Assembly (NCBI GenBank): GCA_905210875.1
Contig: CAJLYN010000107.1
Location: 1-7,228 of the forward strand
Origin: an uncultured Bacteroides sp.
GTDB lineage: Bacteria; Bacteroidota; Bacteroidia; Bacteroidales; UBA11471
Length of the DNA: 7,228 bases
Direction of reading: 5' to 3'
Position numbers and translations under genes: made by a program. Of the stretch, positions 1 through 4,786 are shown piece by piece. Under the pieces are notes generated by a model. The model was not told the DNA's origin, did no database searches, and worked only from the letters and a program-made list of their open reading frames with translations. Position 1 is the stretch's first letter; the number at the start of each line of letters is the position of its first letter.

Positions 1-126
1 GGCTGCAAAGAAGTCTTTGTCCGACAATGAAAGCAGCCTTTTTACGCGATTGACCGTGATGGTATAACACCCTTCCAGGATGCACCATATGCGGCCTGCA
101 TTTACTGCAATATCCAACGTTTTCAT
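1..126 (-). CDS. Winged-helix DUF2582-like protein, N-terminal part (cut by window edge)
   Basis: Reading leftward from the ATG at 126-124, 42 codons stay open to the window edge, so the C-terminus is missing. The start reads MKTLDIAVNAGRIWCILEG, and the visible end is SLSDKDFFAA. The 'NAG-IW-L' opening followed by a short helix and 'L--LSDKDFFAALGWL' is how I remember the small winged helix-turn-helix family DUF2582 of Bacteroidota (about 70-80 aa, function unknown, probably nucleic-acid binding). That match is from memory. Codons stay open further upstream to a TGA at 177-175, with possible GTG starts at 150 and 168, but the ATG gives the family-like N-terminus. The gene lies 100 bp beyond the 49-aa ORF on the same strand and has its own candidate promoter at 176-206. 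An unrelated short protein cannot be excluded because only half is visible. Confidence 0.55.
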   Translation of the reverse strand, partial: MKTLDIAVNAGRIWCILEGCYTITVNRVKRLLSLSDKDFFAA

Positions 127-175
127 ACGGTTGGGATTAAATTTCGTCACAATATAAGTAATTGGCACTTTAAAT

Positions 176-206
176 CAAAATATTTTTGTCGGAAATTTTG
201 TTCAAA
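176..206 (-). promoter_or_regulatory. Candidate Bacteroides-type promoter for the winged-helix gene
   Basis: On the minus strand a TTTG (206-203) is followed by 19 bases and then ATATTTTG (183-176). This is close to the Bacteroidota pattern TTTG-N19/21-TAnnTTTG, with the TA of the -7 box displaced by one base. The site lies about 50 bases before the ATG at 126, in very AT-rich DNA where such matches arise easily by chance. Confidence 0.35.
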
Positions 207-226
207 TTGTTGTTTTTATATCTATT

Positions 227-376
227 TTAGTTTTCATAAACAGTACTCTCCGACTCAGGATAAATCTCAGGTGAATACGAGGTAAAGAGTGTTTCGGCAA
301 AAAGCCAATACACAAGAAGAATGATGGCCAGCAATACAGCCATAAAAGTTTCTATTTTCTTTGATGTCGACAACAT
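227..376 (-). CDS. Small single-pass membrane protein, 49 aa, unknown function
   Basis: The ATG at 376-374 opens 49 codons ending in TAA at 229-227, with an in-frame TAA five codons upstream (394-392) limiting extension. The protein begins MLSTSKKIETF. Residues about 12-27 are strongly hydrophobic (MAVLLAIILLVYWLFA), and the tail is short and acidic (E28, E37, E41, E43, E48) with several Tyr, Ser and Pro residues. Two lysines before the hydrophobic segment and an acidic tail after it suggest an N-in, C-out inner-membrane protein, or an uncleaved signal anchor. There is no lipobox cysteine. It lies 70 bp after the aroE stop on the same strand with no terminator between them, so it may be the last gene of the gldB-aroE operon. 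I do not recognise a family. The hydrophobic segment with flanking charges looks like a real small protein, but 49 codons could also be open by chance. Confidence 0.55.
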   Translation of the reverse strand: MLSTSKKIETFMAVLLAIILLVYWLFAETLFTSYSPEIYPESESTVYEN

Positions 377-446
377 GGTAATTCTGTAAAGTTATTTTGT
401 GTATAACAATACAGAAGCACAAAAGTTCTCAAAATTCGATAATTGG

Positions 447-1199
447 CTACTTGTTCCAGATATCCCAGCTGGCATAGGCTTGCAACAGAAGCATTTCCAG
501 ACCGTTCTTTGTCGTGGCTCCCTGCTGGGCACATTTTTCGAGAAAGAGTGTGGTCTCGGGATTGTACACCAGGTCGTAGGCCAGATGTTGGGGAGTGATG
601 GCATCGTAGGGAATATTAGGACAAGTGTCGGTCTGAGGATACATACCCAAGGGGGTAGCATTTACGATGATTTGAAATTCTTCCATGTGCCGTGGCGTGA
701 GCTCTTCGTAGCTGAGTACCCCCTCTCTGGGTGTGCGCGATACCAGCTGTGGGTCAATACCCAGGGAGAGAAGTCCGTACCATACCGCTTTTGACGCACC
801 TCCGGTGCCCAAGATCAATGCTTTCCGGTGATAATCTTTGATGTAGGGGCGAATTGAATCGGTAAATCCTATGATGTCGGAGTTATATCCTTTCAATAAC
901 ATTTTATCTTTTCCCGGAATGAACTTTACCACGTTTACGGCGCCAATCATCTGTGCCGTTCCGTCCATCTCATCGAGAAAAGGAATGATGCTTTCTTTAT
1001 AGGGAATCGTAACGTTCAGGCCGCACAGGTCGGGAGTCTCCTCGACAACCAGTCGCAGATCTTCGATGCGATCTATTTCAAAGTTCCGGTATTCGGCCGG
1101 TATATTTTCATTTGCAAATTTTTCGTTGAAAAAGTTGCGGGAAAAAGAGTGAGTAAGGCGATACCCTACAAGTCCGTACACACGATGGGGCTTTTCCAT
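447..1199 (-). CDS. aroE: Shikimate dehydrogenase (NADP-type)
   Basis: This cytosolic enzyme reduces 3-dehydroshikimate to shikimate with NADPH, the fourth step of the shikimate pathway to chorismate. At 250 aa it has the usual compact Bacteroidota length, somewhat shorter than the E. coli protein. The substrate-binding half shows the THSFS motif (S18, S20), NVTIPYKE with catalytic Lys (K68), GAVNVV (86-91) and YNSDIIGF with the paired catalytic Asp (D108); the commoner form of the last motif has NTD. The Rossmann half has the glycine loop GTGGASKAV (131-139), SRTPR (154-158), matching the NADP-phosphate-binding N/SRT--R motif, NATPLGM (180-186), then DLVYNPETT and NGLEMLLLQA near the C-terminus. 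All key residues are present. The start MEKPHRVYGLVG fits the family and lies 2 bp after the gldB-like stop, so the two are almost certainly cotranscribed. AroE itself is certain; a quinate/shikimate YdiB-type role is unlikely because the NADP motif is intact. Confidence 0.96.
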   Translation of the reverse strand: MEKPHRVYGLVGYRLTHSFSRNFFNEKFANENIPAEYRNFEIDRIEDLRLVVEETPDLCGLNVTIPYKESIIPFLDEMDGTAQMIGAVNVVKFIPGKDKMLLKGYNSDIIGFTDSIRPYIKDYHRKALILGTGGASKAVWYGLLSLGIDPQLVSRTPREGVLSYEELTPRHMEEFQIIVNATPLGMYPQTDTCPNIPYDAITPQHLAYDLVYNPETTLFLEKCAQQGATTKNGLEMLLLQAYASWDIWNK

Positions 1200-1201
1200 A
1201 A

Positions 1202-2182
1202 TTATCCTTTGTATTTAGCGGTTTTCAATAAACTCAGTTCGTCGTTGTCATTCCATAAATCGGTTAAGGAGACACCGCTCTGCTTCACGTATTCCGAAAC
1301 GATGCGCCATCCGATATATCGGGCTGCCTGCCCTGGCGATTGTTGTGTGAAAGGAGCCGTAAAAGGAGCCGGGGAGATATATTTCCCGATGAGAAAACGG
1401 TCGGTTGAGTATAAATCTTTTGACTGTATAAGTCGGTTCCACATATTCGATTCATTATTGCGGCACCATTGCCATTCTTCCTCGGAGTATCCCATGAGTC
1501 GTTCGACAGGAATATCGGGTAGCAGGCGTTGCAGGCTGTAAAGAATTTTTCCCTCATAAATCATCTCTTGCAGGAGCGTGGGTTGGGTATTGGTTGATAA
1601 GGGGTGCCGGGTATAGAGAATGACTCTCAGAATGTCGGGTACGATATATTCTCTGCTTTTGCGTTGCAACTGGTACGGATTAAATATCGAGCGGTAAAGT
1701 GGAAATTGTGCGCCCAAGTAATGGTCGAGCGATACTGCGAGAATTGTGTCGAAATTGACAATTTGCTGTTGCAGTCCCGATATGTGAGTATAGATTTGTC
1801 GGGGCAGGGAATCGTCTGGCATAAGACTTCGATATTTGGCAAAAGCTTGTGTCAATTGGCGTTCGATGTCTTTGACGTTGACAAAACCACTGTCGACTCC
1901 CTGTTGCAGTTGTTGCATGTAGGGTAGGGAGAATTTCTGAATAAGACAACTCTTTAACGCTGAATCTTTCTGGGGAAGTTGTAAAATCTCAGCGGTATAT
2001 AAAGAGTAGAATGCACTGTGGCGGGAAAGAAAAGTCAGTTCTTCGACAGAGTTGTCCGAGTGTAAAAAAGTCTGTAATTCTTGGTCGTAACGGGTCAAAA
2101 TAATAGGCGCCGCATTTTCCGGTTGAGAGGAACAAGCGGTTAAGAATCCGATAAGGCACAGGAAAACGACAAGGCGAGTCAT
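1202..2182 (-). CDS. gldB: GldB-family lipoprotein
   Basis: This 326-aa protein has a lipoprotein signal peptide: hydrophobic residues 4-14, then lipobox LTAC with the lipidated cysteine at C17 followed by SSQPEN. The mature protein opens with an RYDQELQTF segment (31-39). It then shows HYLGAQFPLY (154-163), EMIYEGKILY (206-215), NMWNRLIQSKDLYSTD (246-261) and a C-terminal block APFTAPFTQQSPGQAARYIGW (271-291), in the order I remember for GldB-family proteins. In Flavobacterium johnsoniae GldB is a lipoprotein needed for gliding motility. Many non-gliding Bacteroidales also carry a homologue, whose role is unclear. The EMIYEGK segment sits where the related DUF2268-type metallopeptidases carry HExxH, but the histidines are absent here, so I infer no protease activity. 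It is the first gene of a minus-strand unit with aroE and has a strong promoter (2206-2237) giving a leader of about 20 bases. Confidence 0.82.
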   Translation of the reverse strand: MTRLVVFLCLIGFLTACSSQPENAAPIILTRYDQELQTFLHSDNSVEELTFLSRHSAFYSLYTAEILQLPQKDSALKSCLIQKFSLPYMQQLQQGVDSGFVNVKDIERQLTQAFAKYRSLMPDDSLPRQIYTHISGLQQQIVNFDTILAVSLDHYLGAQFPLYRSIFNPYQLQRKSREYIVPDILRVILYTRHPLSTNTQPTLLQEMIYEGKILYSLQRLLPDIPVERLMGYSEEEWQWCRNNESNMWNRLIQSKDLYSTDRFLIGKYISPAPFTAPFTQQSPGQAARYIGWRIVSEYVKQSGVSLTDLWNDNDELSLLKTAKYKG

Positions 2183-2205
2183 GCAATCATTTTAATGATA
2201 TTCAA

Positions 2206-2237
2206 CAAAGATAATGCAAGTATCGTCGAAAAGCAAA
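2206..2237 (-). promoter_or_regulatory. Promoter of the gldB-aroE unit (Bacteroides type)
   Basis: On the minus strand TTTG (2237-2234) is followed by 20 bases and then TATCTTTG (2213-2206). Both boxes match the Bacteroidota housekeeping sigma pattern exactly, with ideal spacing. Transcription would begin a few bases before the gldB-like ATG at 2182, giving a short leader of roughly 20 bases. This is the best promoter in the window. Confidence 0.75.
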
Positions 2238-2421
2238 TGTTTGAAGAGATTCCTGTTGAATATTCATTGGAATAAATTGCTCGGCATCTTCTGTTTCCCT
2301 TTGAAATTTGTTGCTTTTGTGAAAGAAGTTCAATTCGACGACGACAGATATAATCTCCATCTATTTATATTCTGTTATCCTTTATTTATATAATAAAAAA
2401 GCGTACCATTCCATTTTTTCG

Positions 2422-2429
2422 TATCTTTG
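2422..2429 (+). promoter_or_regulatory. -7 box of the amidase-mlaD promoter
   Basis: TATCTTTG is a perfect Bacteroidota -7 element 53 bases before the amidase ATG, implying a leader of about 45-50 bases. No TTTG lies 19-21 bases upstream; that position falls in an A-run (2394-2400). The promoter may therefore be moderate or depend on an activator. Confidence 0.6.
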
Positions 2430-2482
2430 TCGAGATATTATTAATTTTTTGTTCATCAAAGTTTTTCCCCTTTGTCGAAACC

Positions 2483-3535
2483 ATGACGATGAGGCATACA
2501 TTATTTATATATCTGACGGTTTTTGTCCTGTCTTTCTCTTTTGCGATGGGAGGTGAGGCCAAAGATCGTTTTGTCGTCGTTATCGATGCCGGTCATGGGG
2601 GGCATGACCCAGGGGCAGTTGCCAATCGTCTTAAAGAGAAAAATATCAATCTCGACATTGCGCTGAAATTGGGAAAGAAAATACAGCAGAACTGCTCCGA
2701 TACAAAGGTGATATATACCCGCAGTAAAGACGTGTTTGTAACCTTGAAAGGGCGTACCGAGATAGGCAACAAAGCCAAGGCAGACTTGTTTATTTCTATT
2801 CACACCAATTCGGCCGCTAACACATCGGCCAAAGGAACGGAAACATTTATTTACGGCTTGGAGCAGACAGGCATAAATATGGAGGTGGCCAAACGGGAAA
2901 ACTCGGTTATTTTGCTGGAAGACGATTATACAACCACCTATCAGGGATATGATCCCAATTCGGTCGAGTCTTTCATTATGTTTGACTTTCAGCAAAACAA
3001 ATATTTTGAGCAAAGTATCCATTTTGCCTCGATGGTACAAGACCAGTTCCGTATCTTGGCCAAGCGTCCCGACCGCAGTGTGCGCCAGCAAAACTTGCTG
3101 GTGCTTCGCCTTTCGGCCATGCCAAGCATACTGGTCGAGGTGGGATATATCAGCAATCCCTCAGATGCAGCTTTTTTAGCGAAAGATGCCAATCGCTCGA
3201 AGTTGGCCGAGTCGATATATCGGGCGTTTGTCGCCTATAAAGATGAGTGGAACCGGAAAAAAGTATCCCAGCATGTCGATCGGGGGGCTACCGTTCCGAC
3301 GTCGGGAACCATATATAAGGTACAACTGATGGCTTCGAAAAAGAAGTTGTCGCTTCAAGACCCTTGTTTTAAGGGGCTGTCGCCCATCTCATATTACCAA
3401 GAGGGCGATTGGTATAAATATACCTATGGAGAATCGCCCAGCCGAGAGGCCTTATCGGGCAAGTTGTCTCAAGCCAAACGTTATTTCAAAGACGCATATA
3501 TCGTCTCTTTTAAGAACGGAAAGAAACAGAATTAA
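2483..3535 (+). CDS. N-acetylmuramoyl-L-alanine amidase (Amidase_3) with SPOR-like C-terminal domain
   Basis: This predicted secreted zinc amidase cleaves the bond between N-acetylmuramic acid and L-alanine in peptidoglycan; relatives (AmiA/B/C) separate daughter cells. The 350-aa protein starts with a signal peptide (R4, H5, then hydrophobic 7-22, probable cleavage near GEA-KD at 26/27). The Amidase_3 domain spans about 30-240. Zinc ligands are H38 in VIDAGHGGHDPGA (33-45), E52 and H107 in FISIHTNS (103-110), and the catalytic glutamate is E219 in LVEVGYISN. Residues about 134-172, with AKRENSVILLEDDY, form the insertion that in AmiB/AmiC-type enzymes holds an autoinhibitory helix. Residues 276-345, beginning TIYKVQLMAS, look like a SPOR domain, which in relatives binds denuded septal glycan. 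A second ATG at 2489 is possible and would only trim the signal peptide. mlaD follows after 24 bp in the same operon. The catalytic site is complete; the septal role is inferred from family. Confidence 0.94.
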   Translation: MTMRHTLFIYLTVFVLSFSFAMGGEAKDRFVVVIDAGHGGHDPGAVANRLKEKNINLDIALKLGKKIQQNCSDTKVIYTRSKDVFVTLKGRTEIGNKAKADLFISIHTNSAANTSAKGTETFIYGLEQTGINMEVAKRENSVILLEDDYTTTYQGYDPNSVESFIMFDFQQNKYFEQSIHFASMVQDQFRILAKRPDRSVRQQNLLVLRLSAMPSILVEVGYISNPSDAAFLAKDANRSKLAESIYRAFVAYKDEWNRKKVSQHVDRGATVPTSGTIYKVQLMASKKKLSLQDPCFKGLSPISYYQEGDWYKYTYGESPSREALSGKLSQAKRYFKDAYIVSFKNGKKQN

Positions 3536-3559
3536 TCCTTTTATATCCATCAAAACGAT

Positions 3560-4456
3560 ATGAAAAAATATTTCACCAAAGAGGTAAAAATTGCTATTTC
3601 GGTCATCATAAGTGCCGTTATTCTTTATTTCGGAATCGAATTTCTGAAAGGTGTCAATCTGATGCAGCCCTCGAACTATTATTATGTAAAGTATGCCAAT
3701 GTGACGGGACTCACAGTATCTACTCCTGTTACCGTAGATGGATTTAAGGTAGGCTTGGTGCGCAATATTGAGTATGACTATGACGCTTACCATGGAGCCG
3801 TGGTAGAGGTGATGCTCGATAAAAAATTGAAAGTACCCGAAGGCAGTAAAATAGTGCTTCAAGCCGATTTGTTGGGAACTGTTACTCTCAATTTGCAGTT
3901 GAATAAGTATGTGTCGACCTATTGTTCACCCGGAGATTATCTTGAAGGAGAAATTGCCGAAGGTCTTATGGAAAGTGTTGAAGAAGATTTGTTACCGACA
4001 ATAACAGCCATGATTCCCAAAATAGACAGTGTACTCACCGGCTTGAATGCGATTGTACACTCTCAGGAGCTGAATACTACATTGACCAATGTCGCCCGCA
4101 TATCCGATGAGTTGAGTGGTGTGTCGCACCGACTGTCGCTTATGATGACCGATACAGTTCCTGCCATACTTTCCGATGTTAAGCGCATAACACATCATCT
4201 TGATGGTTTTACGGCCGAACTTTCAAATTCACATATTGACCAGACCATAAAGCACATTGACGAAGTGGTACTTTCGGTAGATACGCTTGTGGCCAAGTTA
4301 CATCAACCTGATAATACTGTTGGAGCGTTGCTTTCCGACAGACAGCTTTACGACGCCCTGCAACATACGGTTTTAAGCGCCGATTCGCTGTTGATCGATT
4401 TACGTCTCAACCCAAAGAGGTATGTTCACTTCTCTCTTTTCGGCGGTAAAAAATAA
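3560..4456 (+). CDS. mlaD: MlaD/MCE-domain lipid-transport protein
   Basis: This 298-aa protein has a short basic N-terminus (MKKYFTKEVK), one transmembrane helix at about 11-29, then an MCE domain at about 38-115. The domain contains the typical YANVTGLTVSTPV--DGFKVG (45-65) and the LQADLLGTVTLNL strand. A long helical region follows to about 285, and the protein ends in a distinctive basic-aromatic tail, LNPKRYVHFSLFGGKK. MCE proteins form hexameric rings anchored in the inner membrane that bind phospholipid as part of Mla-type ABC transporters linking inner and outer membranes. E. coli MlaD (183 aa) lacks such a long helical tail, so this form is closer to the tail-bearing MCE proteins. 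The partner permease (MlaE) and ATPase (MlaF) are not in the window. It lies 24 bp behind the amidase and ahead of the terminator at 4518-4546. The family is certain; lipid direction and cargo cannot be read from sequence. Confidence 0.93.
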   Translation: MKKYFTKEVKIAISVIISAVILYFGIEFLKGVNLMQPSNYYYVKYANVTGLTVSTPVTVDGFKVGLVRNIEYDYDAYHGAVVEVMLDKKLKVPEGSKIVLQADLLGTVTLNLQLNKYVSTYCSPGDYLEGEIAEGLMESVEEDLLPTITAMIPKIDSVLTGLNAIVHSQELNTTLTNVARISDELSGVSHRLSLMMTDTVPAILSDVKRITHHLDGFTAELSNSHIDQTIKHIDEVVLSVDTLVAKLHQPDNTVGALLSDRQLYDALQHTVLSADSLLIDLRLNPKRYVHFSLFGGKK

Positions 4457-4462
4457 ATATTT

Positions 4463-4487
4463 ACTATTTAGACGAAATATAAATAGT
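4463..4487. repeat. Perfect inverted repeat after mlaD
   Basis: ACTATTTA (4463-4470) is repeated in reverse complement as TAAATAGT (4480-4487) around a 9-base spacer. It begins 7 bases after the mlaD stop. The stem is almost all A/T, so it would be a weak RNA terminator; the T-run that follows is 14 bases away. It could act as a transcript-end stabiliser, a protein-binding palindrome or chance in AT-rich DNA. Confidence 0.5.
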
Positions 4488-4517
4488 GGAAGTATGGACA
4501 ATTTTTTTGATTAGTTT

Positions 4518-4546
4518 AAAAACACCTTATATCAAGGCGTTTTTTT
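4518..4546 (+). terminator. Intrinsic terminator of the amidase-mlaD operon
   Basis: AAAAACACCTT (4518-4528) pairs with AAGGCGTTTTT (4534-4544) around the loop ATATC, with a single A-C mismatch in the stem. The right arm runs directly into a seven-T tract (4540-4546). This is a typical rho-independent structure, placed 62 bases after the mlaD stop. It indicates that dnaA is transcribed separately. Confidence 0.75.
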
Positions 4547-4672
4547 AGGTATAGTTATTCTCCTTTCTCTTGGAATAAAAAATGAGTAATAAGTTATCGT
4601 TCTCATAATCATTGTAATAACAAAATTTTACAGAGGCTATTTTCTCAAAAATTGAAGGAGCTTATAATTGTC

Positions 4673-4681
4673 TTACCCACA
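4673..4681 (+). promoter_or_regulatory. DnaA-box-like nonamer upstream of dnaA
   Basis: TTACCCACA differs by one base from the classical DnaA box TTATCCACA. It lies 106 bases before the dnaA start and about 40 bases upstream of the candidate -33 box, a position that would suit DnaA autoregulation as known in E. coli and others. It is a single imperfect site, so chance is a real alternative. Confidence 0.3.
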
Positions 4682-4722
4682 ATGTTTTGAAACGTTTTTG
4701 ATATATCCAATAAAAAAACGAT

Positions 4723-4753
4723 TTTATTTTTCGGAAAAGAATTCCAAACTTTG
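4723..4753 (+). promoter_or_regulatory. Candidate dnaA promoter
   Basis: TTTA (4723-4726), 19 bases, then AAACTTTG (4746-4753) resembles the Bacteroidota TTTG-N19-TAnnTTTG pattern with one mismatch in each box. It would give a leader of about 27 bases to the ATG at 4787. A second, overlapping possibility uses TTTG at 4750-4753 as the -33 element and GAATTTTG at 4772-4779 as the -7 element, but it would start transcription almost at the start codon. Confidence 0.4.
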
Positions 4754-4786
4754 TAATCGACTTCTACGATAGAATTTTGCACAACA

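Larger units (their letters stand above)
2183..2482. other. Divergent intergenic region between gldB-like gene and amidase
   Basis: This 300-bp stretch has no convincing gene. It carries a leftward promoter close to the gldB-like start and a rightward -7 box close to the amidase start. The 168 bases between the two boxes (2238-2421) are AT-rich, and I see no hairpin or repeat in them. A 12-codon ATG-to-TAA run at 2237-2275 is open but looks accidental. Confidence 0.6.
4457..4786. other. AT-rich mlaD-dnaA intergenic region
   Basis: These 330 bases hold, in order, a perfect 8-bp inverted repeat (4463-4487), the amidase-mlaD terminator (4518-4546), a DnaA-box-like nonamer (4673-4681) and a candidate dnaA promoter (4723-4753). 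The remainder, 4547-4672, is AT-rich with no structure or gene I can support; runs such as the 8-codon ATG frame at 4582 are too short to credit. The AT-richness and position beside dnaA raise the question of an origin, but only one DnaA-like box is visible, so I do not call oriC. Confidence 0.6.

Noticed and set aside
398..406. TGTGTATAA, a match to the relaxed DnaA-box consensus on the minus strand
   Set aside because: Isolated site far from dnaA; with the relaxed consensus about one chance match is expected in a window this size.
399..794. 131-codon plus-strand frame overlapping the end of aroE
   Set aside because: Antisense to conserved aroE motifs and with no family resemblance; the opposing gene explains the openness.
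1149..1541. 130-codon plus-strand frame across the gldB-aroE junction
   Set aside because: Antisense to both genes, no domain, and codon content follows the opposing strand.
2237..2275. 12-codon ATG-to-TAA frame between gldB-like and amidase genes
   Set aside because: Too short, and it overlaps the leftward promoter; no sign of being a leader peptide because it lacks codon runs or a following attenuator.
2501..3091. 196-codon open frame on the minus strand inside the amidase gene
   Set aside because: It lies wholly opposite an intact Amidase_3 with all catalytic motifs, has no recognisable domain and no promoter; it is a shadow frame.
3452..3862. 136-codon minus-strand frame across the amidase-mlaD junction
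   Set aside because: Shadow of two well-supported genes; no recognisable protein features.
4494..4514. Six-codon ATG frame just before the terminator at 4518
   Set aside because: Far too short and formed largely by a T-run.
4457..4786. Chromosomal origin of replication (oriC) beside dnaA
   Set aside because: Only one imperfect DnaA box and no repeated AT-rich 13-mers are visible; the region is better read as terminator plus promoter.
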